Both the position numbers and the translations under genes were made by a program. The notes under the pieces are model-generated. The model ran no database searches. It worked only from the letters and a program-made list of their open reading frames with translations, and had not been told where the DNA came from. Of a DNA stretch of 64,000 nucleotides, positions 39,301 to 45,575 are shown one piece after another; within the stretch, counting starts at the first letter, position 1; each line of letters starts with the position of its first letter. Source of the stretch: Microglena sp. YARC (lineage: Eukaryota; Chlorophyta; Chlorophyceae; Chlamydomonadales; Chlamydomonadaceae). The stretch lies in NCBI GenBank assembly GCA_022414725.1, contig CM039462.1, positions 42,452,983-42,516,982 on the forward strand, written 5' to 3'.

Positions 39301-41084
39301 TTGGATAAGCTGAAGTTCATTGCTGGTTGTCGTCCCAGCTTGTACAAAATCCTTGCAAGCACAACACAGAGTATTGTTATTGAATTGTGTGGGCCTCAGC
39401 TTTTGCTCTCGTGTCTGAGTACTGAGCAAATATTGGTGGTGTCATTTGCGTTGCTGTATGCTGGTGTTGGGATGCTTCTTGGTCTGTGTGTTTATATGAG
39501 ATTGCTTGATAGGGGTTGGGGTTGGGGTTGGGGTTGGGGTTGGGGTTGGGGTTGGAGTTGGGGTTGGGGTTGGGGTTGGGGTTGGGGTTGGGGTTGGGGT
39601 TGGGGTTGGGGTTGGGGTTGGGGTTGGGGGGGGTTGGGGGGAGGGGGGGGGGGGGGGGGGGGGGGGGAGAGCATGCATTCACATGAAACATTATAGGTGT
39701 GTCTCAATGTCAAGTGGGTGGCCTTGAAATGTTCATACATGGATATAGTTGTATTGTATATCATAACATGGAAGTACGTGATTGTTGTTGCATACGCACT
39801 CATGTATTTTTGTATCAATGTGCAATATTGTGTATGTGAGTGAGGGTCAGGAGGTGTTTGTCAGTGGACGGTATAAATGGCCAGTACACCTAGAGGCACA
39901 CAAAGACTGACACAGTATAGCCAATACACTTGCGAAATAAAAATACTAAATGGGTCAAGAAAAGAGTGACCAAGAGACTGTGGAGAAAACATTGTCCCCT
40001 CTGCCACTAAGCAGCTTCCATATTGAAAATTTCAAGATACTGAAGAAGGGAGACAAATCCTCCATTATCTCCAGAGTGTCTACAGCAGGCATGGCCGCAG
40101 ATAAAAAGGTAATGAAAACGCCTGATGGGGCGTGGTGTTAAGGAGCTCGTCGTACGCGGGTGGGGAGCGGTCTTCTACCTCGACTGGACAAGCTACCATC
40201 GCGGTTGACGACGACCTGGAACGCCAAGAGCGACCGAAGGGGGAGTCGAACCCCTGACTCTTCTTTCTTTAGCAATCTGGTCTACCACTAGACCTTGTAA
40301 TCGTAATACAGTTGTCAATTCAAGACAGTTGAAAGGATCTTGAAGCCATATGATGCATTTGAAACATTTCAGATCATGCAAAATGTTGAAGAGTTGTTAT
40401 GATGAAGGTATCTGACATATTAATCAAATCACTAATGCATTTAGAATTGTCATGATTTTTGTCTTTTAAATTGAAGCTAAATCATCTGCATAGCACAAAC
40501 TCCAGGCCCCCGCCGTTTACGTTTTTTGGGGGGTGGATGGTGATGGTGGTGGTGTGTGTGTGTGGGCGGGTGGGGGGGGGGGGGTGGGGGGGGGGGGAGG
40601 GGGGTCAGTTCACCAATGCTTGTTTTGTATTCAAGTATTCCCATTGAAGTTGGGCAAGTCTATTTTAATAATCCTTTACCAGCTTGGCTGTGAACAACAA
40701 TGGGAGTATATGTTGCGATACGTATAAATGGCTGGTAACTTTGGCAAGACATTCTGGTATGCATTTTATTTCTGGAGCCACAGGGAAGGTGGCTGGGGCC
40801 ACATCAAGATTAAATCCTATCGCAGGATTAGTATGCATTTCCGAGGTTGGCAAGTCCTTCTTTATGTTTATTTGGATACCCATGGAACACACGTGCATTG
40901 TGAGGACGAAACCGTACCTGTCTACTGCTCTAGCAGCCTCCTCTGGCGTGGGATGTACGGATGTATGGAGACTAGACCGCCGGATGCTCTCAGGGAGACC
41001 AAGTTGAGTTGTTTTATTGAGTTGCACTACTCCCATCCATTTATCCCCTTTGGCTGTAACATGTCTGAACTTCTGCGAACCCAT
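16032..41084 (-). CDS. Gene B: large double-AP2-domain protein
   Basis: Gene-level model: about 28 exons, roughly 3.9 kb coding, about 1300 residues. Order: an AP2-like domain (exons 1-2), a second AP2 domain (exons 2-3), a Cys/His-containing segment (exon 4), a conserved linker (5-7), low-complexity basic and acidic exons (8-11), a Pro/Gly-rich exon (12), a three-exon cassette present about three times (14-22), and a Ser/Pro/Gly-rich C-terminus. Exons 1-22 join in compatible phase at every junction, as do the last five; the link between exons 22, 23 and 24 is not resolved. AP2 domains bind DNA in plant and algal regulators, so a nuclear transcription regulator is inferred. Introns hold SINEs, MITEs and AT- or G-rich arrays. 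It could be two genes if the 20.5-19.4 kb gap is real. Confidence 0.6.
16778..17009 (-). CDS. Gene B exon 27 (Pro/Gly-rich)
   Basis: Between CAGCTGCAG and GTAG|GTTAGG. Reads [20 protein letters not shown] and later [20 protein letters not shown] and PSPCISV. Acidic first half, collagen-like GPPG motifs in the second. Phase 0 in, 1 out. If unspliced it would stop at a TAG just after ISVG. Confidence 0.55.
17160..17200. repeat. (GAT)n microsatellite
   Basis: About 12 GAT units in an intron of gene B. Confidence 0.9.
17548..17590 (-). CDS. Gene B exon 26
   Basis: A 43-nt exon between TATTGCAG and TCT|GTAAGT. Encodes [14 protein letters not shown], probably helical. Phase fits both neighbours. 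Confidence 0.55.
17750..18140. repeat. Minisatellite 'tgcctgcagatctactagtc'
   Basis: About six units of 45-65 bp built on 'gcctgcctgcagatctactg' and 'cctctttgcctac', inside an intron of gene B. Confidence 0.7.
18144..18273 (-). CDS. Gene B exon 25
   Basis: Between GCACAG and AAAG|GTGCG. Encodes [40 protein letters not shown] and QE. Phase 2 in, 2 out, compatible with exons 24 and 26. Confidence 0.55.
18290..18565. repeat. 55-bp minisatellite, about 5 copies
   Basis: Units of 'gggttgttaagttggttgat' + 'cctggagtgatcacatacag' + 'tttgcacagtgaata'. Intronic. Confidence 0.8.
18936..19069 (-). CDS. Gene B exon 24
   Basis: After ACACTTCAG the minus strand reads [40 protein letters not shown] and EPN, ending at a possible donor GG|GTACAGG. 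Its exit phase fits exon 25, but its entry phase does not fit exon 23, so one boundary here is wrong or an exon is missing. Confidence 0.4.
19239..19357 (-). CDS. Gene B exon 23
   Basis: Between CTTTTACAG and CAA|GTGAGT. One frame gives [20 protein letters not shown] and [20 protein letters not shown]; another gives [20 protein letters not shown]. Good splice sites, frame undecided. Confidence 0.45.
20592..20621 (-). CDS. Gene B exon 22 (30 nt)
   Basis: Between TTCGCAG and AAG|GTGAGA. Encodes [10 protein letters not shown], phase 0 to 0. By position it is the third exon of the third cassette copy, though unlike exons 16 and 19. Between here and exon 23 (19358-20591) no exon could be supported; a short GC-rich hairpin-like stretch lies at about 19975-20010. 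Confidence 0.4.
21368..21521 (-). CDS. Gene B exon 21
   Basis: Between CTGCGCAG and GAG|GTGAGG. Encodes [40 protein letters not shown] and [11 protein letters not shown]. Phase 1 in, 0 out, the same as exons 15 and 18. Degenerate copies of its 'PMDxxTVxxVDPEP' part lie at about 21150-21300. Confidence 0.5.
21799..21980 (-). CDS. Gene B exon 20 (cassette copy 3, first exon)
   Basis: Between CTATGCAG and AAGG|GTGAGT. Starts [20 protein letters not shown] and contains [19 protein letters not shown]. It matches the N-terminal half of exon 17 but lacks the [13 protein letters not shown] half. Phase 0 in, 2 out. Sequence upstream of the acceptor (to about 22160) is also similar to that of exon 17. 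Confidence 0.6.
22190..23115. repeat. AT-rich palindromic array, copy 1
   Basis: Degenerate units of about 75-85 bp built from 'gtacaatatcgtactattta', 'tcaatatactgtacagtata' and 'tggtacaatatcgta'. Almost every segment is self-complementary. It lies in the intron between exon 20 and exon 19; an equivalent array sits between exon 17 and exon 16. Confidence 0.8.
23379..23483 (-). CDS. Gene B exon 19 (cassette copy 2, third exon)
   Basis: 35 codons between ATGCTGCAG and [44 protein letters not shown]. Phase 0 to 0. Twenty-nine of 35 residues match exon 16. Confidence 0.7.
23515..23770. repeat. 57-bp minisatellite, 4 copies
   Basis: Four near-identical units beginning 'agtccaggggtatctaatta', plus a diverged fifth. 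The unit is the same dispersed box ('ccaggggta...ttgcccaac') seen singly near 5940, 15400, 24555, 27556, 28430, 32395 and 42543. Confidence 0.85.
24343..24442 (-). CDS. Gene B exon 18 (cassette copy 2, second exon)
   Basis: Between TTCTCAG and GAG|GTAGGT. Encodes [20 protein letters not shown] and [13 protein letters not shown]. Phase 1 in, 0 out. Close match to exon 15. Confidence 0.7.
24907..25151 (-). CDS. Gene B exon 17 (cassette copy 2, first exon)
   Basis: Between CATGCAG and AGTTT|GTAAGT. Starts [20 protein letters not shown], middle [19 protein letters not shown], end [20 protein letters not shown] and DPDVKSL. It has both the part kept in exon 20 and the part kept in exon 14. The open frame continues upstream of the acceptor (to 25343), so the true 5' boundary could be earlier. 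Confidence 0.65.
25430..25837. repeat. 36-bp minisatellite
   Basis: About ten units of 'cagcaaggaaagcattcagc' + 'tacagcattcagctaca'. The ORF through it (repeated [13 protein letters not shown]) is on the strand opposite gene B and has no splice context. Confidence 0.8.
25838..26047 (+). mobile_element. tRNA-derived SINE with 13-bp TSD
   Basis: A 210-bp element flanked by ACAGTTAGCAAAT (25825-25837 and 26048-26060). Near the 5' end it has an A box TTGGTCTAGTGG and a B-box-like GGTACGATTCC (a consensus B box is GGTTCGATTCC), spaced as in a tRNA. A unique body ends 'caggtgttctcatt'. The variable flanking duplication is the mark of LINE-assisted insertion. It lies antisense in the intron between exons 17 and 16. 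Confidence 0.85.
26290..27410. repeat. AT-rich palindromic array, copy 2
   Basis: Same composition and unit as 22190-23115 ('tatcaatatactgtacagta', 'tggtacgatatcgtaatatt'). It lies directly downstream of the exon 16 donor in the gene sense. Length about 1.1 kb. Confidence 0.8.
27418..27522 (-). CDS. Gene B exon 16 (cassette copy 1, third exon)
   Basis: 35 codons between ATGCTGCAG and [44 protein letters not shown]. Phase 0 to 0. Confidence 0.7.
28214..28313 (-). CDS. Gene B exon 15 (cassette copy 1, second exon)
   Basis: Between TTCTCAG and GTG|GTAGGT. Encodes [20 protein letters not shown] and [13 protein letters not shown]. Phase 1 in, 0 out. Confidence 0.7.
28618..28935. repeat. Repeat of about 97 bp, three copies plus a diverged one
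   Basis: Units with 'catttagactgagagcgagg', 'tagcattattgaccggactt' and 'agcccacccaaccaccaacc'. A single related unit occurs at 24755-24900, as expected from the block duplication. Confidence 0.75.
28981..29175. mobile_element. hAT-like MITE, CAGGGTA family, 8-bp TSD CTAACCAA
   Basis: A 195-bp element with perfect 13-bp terminal inverted repeats CAGGGTACTTCCA / TGGAAGTACCCTG and perfect 8-bp flanks CTAACCAA (28973-28980, 29176-29183). GCGC-rich interior. The equivalent site in the duplicated block (about 24826) lacks it, so it inserted after that duplication. Confidence 0.92.
29268..29476 (-). CDS. Gene B exon 14 (cassette copy 1, first exon)
   Basis: Between TGACAG and AGTTT|GTAAGT. Starts [20 protein letters not shown] and ends [27 protein letters not shown]. 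Its second half matches exon 17; the first half is unrelated. Phase 0 in, 2 out. Confidence 0.65.
29629..29697 (-). CDS. Gene B exon 13
   Basis: 23 codons between TGCCTTAG and [32 protein letters not shown]. It is a diverged copy of the last part of exon 12 ([20 protein letters not shown]). Phase 0 to 0, so it can be included or skipped without changing frame. Confidence 0.5.
29829..30253 (-). CDS. Gene B exon 12 (long, Pro/Gly/Ser-rich)
   Basis: A 425-nt exon between TTGTGCAG and CAG|GTCAGT. Contains internal repeats of about 30 residues ([35 protein letters not shown]) and ends [28 protein letters not shown]. Phase 2 in, 0 out. Confidence 0.65.
30690..30860. mobile_element. Degraded CATAG-family MITE
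   Basis: Contains 'agctaccaggcagcttcctg' on the left and 'gctgataagctgctgctt' on the right, in inverted layout, about 170 bp long. Flanks are not preserved. Confidence 0.4.
30870..30939 (-). CDS. Gene B exon 11
   Basis: Between CAACAG and GACG|GTGAGT. Encodes [24 protein letters not shown] decayed copy ([18 protein letters not shown]) lies at about 31195-31258 in the preceding intron. Phase 0 in, 1 out. Confidence 0.55.
31637..31734 (-). CDS. Gene B exon 10 (acidic)
   Basis: Between GAATTCAG and GAG|GTGTGT. Encodes [32 protein letters not shown]. Phase 2 in, 0 out. Confidence 0.6.
31870..31906. repeat. Poly-G tract
   Basis: About 35 consecutive G on the plus strand in an intron of gene B. 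Confidence 0.9.
32116..32158 (-). CDS. Gene B exon 9 (43 nt, acidic)
   Basis: Between CATTTCAG and GAAG|GTAGGC. Encodes [14 protein letters not shown]. Phase 0 in, 1 out. Confidence 0.6.
32494..32612. repeat. 23-bp minisatellite, 5 copies
   Basis: Unit 'tgtacagtacaggggtagcc' + 'att'. It is the start of the dispersed 'ccaggggtagcc' box, repeated. Confidence 0.85.
32713..32935 (-). CDS. Gene B exon 8 (basic then acidic)
   Basis: Between GACTGAG and GAG|GTAGGT. Encodes [20 protein letters not shown], then [28 protein letters not shown]. The Asn/Lys-rich first half may be disordered. Phase 1 in, 0 out; the acceptor is weak but is the only one giving the right phase. Confidence 0.5.
33139..33248 (-). 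CDS. Gene B exon 7
   Basis: Between CTTGCAG and AAA|GTCAGT. In the phase set by exon 6 it reads [37 protein letters not shown]. It aligns with gene C exon 50071-49959 (KGTSLCPPGPSHPSAGCPGP). Phase 0 in, 2 out. Confidence 0.6.
33353..33393. repeat. (AGCA)n microsatellite
   Basis: About ten tandem AGCA units in an intron of gene B. Confidence 0.9.
33676..33859 (-). CDS. Gene B exon 6 (conserved linker)
   Basis: 184 nt between GACAACAG and CAG|GTATGT. Encodes [61 protein letters not shown]. The gene C counterpart (50751-50568) has the same length and splice sites and differs by substitutions only, which supports it as coding. Confidence 0.72.
34227..34305 (-). CDS. Gene B exon 5
   Basis: After CAACAG the frame reads [26 protein letters not shown] to a possible donor AAA|GTACGA. 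Compared with gene [12 protein letters not shown] differs mainly at third positions (TTC/TTT, CAA/CAG, TTT/TTC), a sign of coding use. Phase 2 in, 2 out. Confidence 0.5.
34432..34642 (+). mobile_element. tRNA-derived SINE with 14-bp TSD
   Basis: A 211-bp element flanked by TACCAAATGTGTCA at 34418-34431 and 34643-34656. A box TTGGTCTAGTGG, B box GGTTCGATTCC with a GGGGG/CCCCC T-stem, then the body shared with 25838-26047, ending 'caggcattatcattac'. It sits antisense, directly at the 3' edge of exon 4; the predicted GTAATG donor is formed from the duplication plus the SINE end. Confidence 0.88.
34646..34785 (-). CDS. Gene B exon 4 (Cys/His segment)
   Basis: In phase after the second AP2 domain: [46 protein letters not shown]. 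The acceptor TTTAAG is the one giving correct phase. The donor GTAATG lies on the SINE boundary. The gene C copy reads PKCYRGRHKHQLEVQKICIF and WHHDTF. A metal-binding role for the Cys/His residues is a guess. Confidence 0.5.
34884..35027 (-). CDS. Gene B exon 3: second AP2 domain
   Basis: 144 nt between TTTGCAG and TTGG|GTAGGT. Joined to exon 2 it gives [37 protein letters not shown] and [13 protein letters not shown]. This is a full AP2 pattern: YRGV start, W-x-A-x-I strand, LGYF, acidic helix, YDRAA. AP2 domains bind DNA through the three-stranded sheet. High confidence for the domain. Confidence 0.88.
35028..39207. repeat. 4.2-kb G-rich low-complexity intron splitting the second AP2 domain
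   Basis: From about 35085 to 36480 the plus strand is GTGGTGT-type repeats. From about 36500 to 38880 it is a degenerate minisatellite of 75-125 bp with 'gggtcaaggggcatcggggc' in about 20 units. Poly-G runs lie at 36784-36799, 37831-37855 and 39026-39056. The gene-sense strand is C-rich throughout. The shorter intron of gene C (53527-54674) has the same kind of content. Long proline-rich ORFs here are composition artefacts. Confidence 0.8.
39208..39351 (-). CDS. Gene B exon 2: end of first and start of second AP2 domain
   Basis: 144 nt between GCTTGCAAG and ACAG|GTATTT. It completes AP2-1 as [15 protein letters not shown] and continues [35 protein letters not shown] into AP2-2. The gene C exon (54806-54675) has the same boundaries with a 12-nt in-frame deletion. 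Confidence 0.8.
39508..39668. repeat. (GGGGTT)n followed by poly-G
   Basis: About 19 GGGGTT units with one GGAGTT variant, then a G tract. Strong G-quadruplex potential on the template strand of gene B intron 1. The unit equals a ciliate telomere repeat, but the site is internal. Confidence 0.9.
40110..40308 (-). mobile_element. tRNA-derived SINE, diverged copy
   Basis: Minus-strand copy of the same SINE: A box 'tggtctagtggt'-like and B box 'gggttcgactccccc'-like sequences, then the shared body with 'gatggtagcttgtccagtcg' and 'caccacgccccatcaggc'. Target duplications are not clear. It lies in gene B intron 1, in the sense orientation. Confidence 0.75.
40530..40605. repeat. GT/G-rich tract
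   Basis: GGTGGTGTGTG followed by G runs in intron 1 of gene B. Confidence 0.75.
40918..41084 (-). CDS. Gene B exon 1: start and first AP2-like domain
   Basis: ATG at 41084-41082 is kept in gene C, and an in-frame TAA lies about nine codons upstream. Reads [56 protein letters not shown] and ends GACAG|GTACGG. The W, the [11 protein letters not shown] helix and the following [12 protein letters not shown] mark an AP2 fold with an insert between strands. Length (167 nt) and donor are identical in gene C. Confidence 0.75.
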
Positions 41085-42600
41085 GTTCAAACAATTATGT
41101 GGGAAGATACTTCTACATTATCATTCACACGATGCATAGATTTAGCTGTCGAAATTGATGACGAAGGCGGGATGCCTGCATTGTCACAGAGTTCCAGAGT
41201 TCCAGATTTATAGGCGGCGAATGTTTGCTGCGTGCATGCTCCTTTCTCTGTATCACCACGAGCACTACTCACTAGGGCAGGGTACGGGCACAGCGTCGGT
41301 TTAAAAAAGCATTCAAACTAGAGAATAAGTGTAGCTCCAATTCCCGAGCGAACGCGAACGGTGTGGCATCCTTTCCCTTCCTTGTTTCAATTTCGAATCT
41401 TTGGCTCTCCAATCTCAAGTTTGAGTTTTTGTTCCCGCGTTTCCGTCGCTACAGTCCCGGGTAGCTACGGGCTACGGGTACCTGCAACCCGAAGAGACGA
41501 GTAATATTGTTGGGGATATCTAAACACTCCCCGACATTCCGTTTGGTCTCCGCATGTACCCATTGGGTGAGGCTGGGTGAAGGATGGAAGTACCCGTTGG
41601 GTGAGGCTGGGTGGGGTCATCGGACTTGTCCTGGGTCAGCAGTGGTCTGTCTATGAAAGTGTAATGTAATTTCCAACCAGCGCAGTTTTTAAAATTCAAA
41701 ACAAATGCTTAGCACGGATGTAGCACAGAAAAAGTGTGGTGTAAAAAATATGTTGCCTGTCAATATATGATTCGATTCGCCCACTTTTTTTTATTTCACC
41801 AGGGAATTCTGAACATTTTGGAATTAATTTTTATTGCCGGTATAGCTGTATTCGTGTATCGATACCTCGCAGGTACCTAGTAGTACAGTGGTATACTATG
41901 GTATTTATTTAGGCACTTCTGCCCAGAAATGTCTGAAGTGCCGGCACTCAAATTCCTGTATTTAATTGGGCCTCGTATATTGTGGCGTCTCAGGTCCAAT
42001 GGTAACCCGCCATTCTACGGAATATCTCAATACCCAGAATTTCACAACCAGTTCATAATAAAGTTGAGCAGAAGTCAATACCAAGGTATTCAGGTTACCC
42101 CCTGATTGCTGCATTTTTCACAACCAAGTTGGTGGGGGTGTAGAGGTATCATCAACCTGGATGGCCTAGATCGGCCAGGTGAGAATGATCAAATATCGGC
42201 CCGGATGAGCATTGAGAAGACCATGCAATAAAGCATAGCTTATTTGCTTACTTTCTTGCTTTTACTCTTTGCCTCTTGGACATGGACCTGCCTTTAGACC
42301 GTCTACCTCCATACGATTGCGTTATGTACCCATTATTGTGGTGTAATAGTGTTTATAATACCCATATTTACTCCACCTGCAGACGGCTGATAGAGCATGT
42401 ACTAAATTCAATTCAATATGTATTTTGGGTTGAGGAATGGTTGGCCTGTCTATGACCATGAAATGAAATGTAGTAGGTTTGTACTCGGGGAAGCGGCCTG
42501 AATATAAACAAAAGCTGGTGTGTATACCTGCATGTATGTTACAGTACAGGGGTAGCCACACAGGCTAGCTGGAGGGAATCCCCCCACCGAATGTAAAGGT
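41085..42600. other. Intergenic region 5' of gene B
   Basis: About 1.5 kb of mostly unique sequence expected to hold the gene B promoter. A direct repeat of 'acccgttgggtgaggctggg' lies at about 41560-41615 and a dispersed 'acaggggtagcc' box at 42544. No TATA box or other element could be assigned with confidence. Confidence 0.4.
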
Positions 42601-42659
42601 GTGAGGACCAAGGCGGGGGATACCCTAGCTCTGCACTGCAGACGACACAAAATAGCAAT

Positions 42660-43185
42660 AGTGACGCCAGGGCTTATATCTGCACATCAAGTTCTAGTCG
42701 TTGTGACGCCAGGGCTTATATCTGCACATCAAGTTCTAGTCGTTGTGACGCCAGGGCTCATATCTGCACATCAAGTTCTAGTCGTTGTGACGCCAAGGCT
42801 CATATCTGCACATCAAGTTCTAGTCGTTGTGACGCCAGGGCTTATATCTGCACACCAAGTTCTAGTCTTTGTGACGCCAGGGCTTATATCTGCACATCAA
42901 GTTCTAGTCGTTTTGACGCCAGGGCTTATATCTGCACATAAAGTTCAGAAAAAAATGCCGACTAATACTAGATAATATTAGATAATATTAATTATTATAT
43001 AACATAGCCGTTCCCTACTTATATCTGCACATCAAGTTCTAGTCGTTGTGACGCCAGGGCTTATATCTGCACATCAAGTTCAGAAAAAAATGCCGACTAA
43101 TACTAGTAATATTATATATATATTAATTATTATATAACATAGCCGTTCCCTACTTTTATCTGCACATCAAGTTCTAGTCGTAGTC
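42660..43185. repeat. 42-bp minisatellite with nested AT-rich hAT-end fragments
   Basis: About seven units of 'gtgacgccagggcttatatc' + 'tgcacatcaagttctagtcg', then two copies interrupted by AT-rich segments (about 42947-43017 and 43082-43154) that end 'atagccgttcccta', the terminal repeat of the TAGGG MITE family. Element plus unit appear to have been duplicated together. Confidence 0.75.
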
Positions 43186-43426
43186 GCAGTTTGCTAAGTT
43201 ACCAAATTCTGATAATTGGGAAAGCTTCATGCGCCTGTTTAAGCAAGTCAAGATTCATTGAAATGGAGTGCGATTGAATGGCTCCAGCCTACCTTGAGGC
43301 TGCTCACCGCACTCGTTTTCTGTACAGCTTACTTTTAAAACCAAAGGGTAAAATGACATCAAGCATAACTTCAAGGTCAGCACCCAAGAAAGTCTTTAAA
43401 CTGTTTATCTGCTAAGTGTAGTCCCT

Positions 43427-43490
43427 GGTTTATTTCCGTGGGTATCTCACAGGGGGGCTTGGAGTTTGACGACGGTAAGTAGCCCAGAGT
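43427..43490. repeat. Dispersed 'ccctggttt...cgtgggtatc' element
   Basis: A copy of the short element also found at 1-35, 44836-44885 and (inverted) 20435-20505 and 20975-21045. Conserved parts are 'ccgtgggtatc', a G run and 'cttggaattggaagacggt'. Origin unknown. Confidence 0.55.
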
Positions 43491-43596
43491 AGGCTGAAAA
43501 AACATGTAACAATTCAAATCCATAACTTCAAGGTTAGCTCATACAAAACAAATACCACTCCATTCGGTAAATAAAAAGTGCGCACCCAGCTGCGCA

Positions 43597-44030
43597 CATA
43601 GCTTTTTTTTCGGCTATGGGCAGCAGCTTCTGGGCAGATCCCTTGACTTCCTGACCAGCCAAACCTAAAGCAACAATCCAATACTGCATCTAGAAGCTAA
43701 AAAATCAGCTTTCAAACCGTTTTAAAATCTTGGGACTGCAATCAGTGGCTGGCTTATGCTCATAGGCAAAGAGAAAAGCTATTCACCCCGCGTGCCCTAG
43801 GTGGACCTGGTAGGATAGGCACTAGGCACATTGTCTCTGTTTTGGGATACACATGGCAGCCTCCAGCCAGCTTCATTAGCCAGGAACTGGGTCAAGCCAT
43901 AAGCATTAATTGCTTTAACTACATTGGAATGATCGCCATGTCAGCTTTCATACACACTAGCTAGCTTCAGCTTGGGGCCAAGGACAGGGGAATGAAGCTG
44001 CCTAGAAGCTGCTATGAGTAGCTAACACAA
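43597..44030. mobile_element. Two degraded CATAG-family MITEs in tandem
   Basis: Copy one (about 43597-43782) starts CATAGCTTTTTTTTCGGCTA and ends GAGAAAAGCTAT. Copy two (about 43850-44026) runs from 'acatggcagcctccagccag' to 'agctgcctagaagctgctat' and 'gagtagctaac'. Neither has a clean 8-bp flank. Confidence 0.55.
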
Positions 44031-44447
44031 GAGACTAAATAGAGATCCCATGTAGCCTCCAGTGAAGACCAGGCTCAAATAGAAGTAAAGCAAAGCACAA
44101 AGGCAAATTGTGTCTTATTCTGGACATGTCTTGACACAATGACTCCATCCCTTACCATGTGATCTCTCTCGCCACTGAGGTGTTTTATATCTTGAGGGGT
44201 TTGTCACCAGAGGTGTTTAGAATGCTGCGTCTTGCGTCTCATACACAGATTTGGGGGGTCTGATGCCTATCAGAAACATACATGGTAGGTTGGTTGAGTT
44301 CTTGGAGGTTCCGTTGCGTCTCAGACACTGTTTTTTTAGTGTGCGTTGCGTCTATGATGCAGATCTTGGAACTGGGTGCGTCTCATGATGCAAAACTTGG
44401 AGTCCCCTTGAACAACTCTGATTCTCACCCAAAGAGGTGTATTTAGC

Positions 44448-44812
44448 AGCATTTCTACCACCATGGATATGGACAAGCTGGTGGGTGTGGGTGTGGGTGC
44501 ATTTCTACCACCATGGATATGGACAAGCTGGTGGGTGTGGGTGTGGGTGCATTTCTACCACCATGGATATGGACAAGCTGGTGGGTGTGGGTGTGGGTGT
44601 GGGTGCATTTCTACCACCATGGATATGGACAAGCTGGTGGGTGTGGGTGTGGGTGTGGGTGTGGGTGCATTTCTCCCACCATGGATATGGACAAGCTGGT
44701 GGGTGTGTGGGGTGTGTGGTGTGGGTGCATTTCTACCACCATGGATATGGACAAGCTGGTGGGTGTGGGTGTGGGTGTGGGTGCATTTCTACCACCATGG
44801 ACAAGTCTTTAA
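44448..44812. repeat. 50-62 bp minisatellite with variable GTGGGT tail
   Basis: Seven units of 'gcatttctaccaccatggat' + 'atggacaagctggtgggtgt' followed by one to four GTGGGT repeats; unit length changes with the tail. All frames look open but lack splice context. Confidence 0.85.
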
Positions 44813-45044
44813 GCTGTATAATCACTTATTATGTATCCTGGTTTCCGTGGGTATCGCACGGGGGGGCTTGGAATTGGAAGACGGTTGCTAGAAATGCGTG
44901 TGCGTTTTATATCTCAACCCTACTGCCAGCTTCTCGTCTAAGCCCGAGGCAAGATGTTAGTAATTATACAGAACAACTTTGATTTCTGTGTATGTCAATC
45001 AGAAAAGATCTTAACAATAACTAGATGCAGTAATGTAAACTAAT

Positions 45045-45244
45045 GTTCCTGGTTGTAGCTCCATTTAGCAGTTTCTAGGTAGCTCCCGTCCCTTCTCCAT
45101 AATGGGGCACAACATGAAGCTAGCTAGGAACCTGCGTCTGAAAGCTGGCACACCGGGCATTCCATTGCAGTAGCAAACTCAGTGCTTCACCCAGTGCACC
45201 TGGAGCTGGCTAGAAGCTGCTGCACACAGCCGAAAAGGAACAAA
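45045..45244. mobile_element. Degraded CATAG-family MITE
   Basis: Left 'gttcctggttgtagctccat' and right 'agctggctagaagctgctgc' followed by CGAAAAGGAAC form the usual inverted layout, about 200 bp. Flanks share only AAAC. Confidence 0.5.
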
Positions 45245-45435
45245 CGCTGAATACCTGTACCAATTTTTTTAAAAATGAGAGGTGGACGACAAACCTTGAA
45301 TAATAGTCTTCCCAAGCATTGGCTGTATGTGCGGTTGGACACCCTATTAGCCCCCAAACATACCCCAACCACCACCACCACACACACACACCACTCTGTC
45401 CCTTGCTATGTAGGGCATTGCACGTGTTTTTCTCT

Positions 45436-45575
45436 CTTACACAGTTGGCTTACACAGCTGGCTTACACAGCTGGCTCTTACACAGTTGGCTTACACAGTT
45501 GGCTTACACAGCTGGCTTACACAGCTGGCTCTTACACAGTTGGCTTACACAGTTTCTCTCTCTTACACAGTTGGC
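45436..45575. repeat. 12-14 bp repeat 'cttacacagttgg'
   Basis: About ten units of 'gcttacacagttg' / 'gcttacacagctg'. On the minus strand each contains TGTAA, so this array lies 170-310 nt past the gene C stop and could supply many poly(A)-signal-like motifs. Confidence 0.8.

Noticed and set aside
43571..43597. Target duplication of the MITE copy at 43597
   Set aside because: The left flank forms a local inverted repeat (GTGCGCA / TGCGCAC) but no matching 8-mer follows the right end, so no duplication is claimed.
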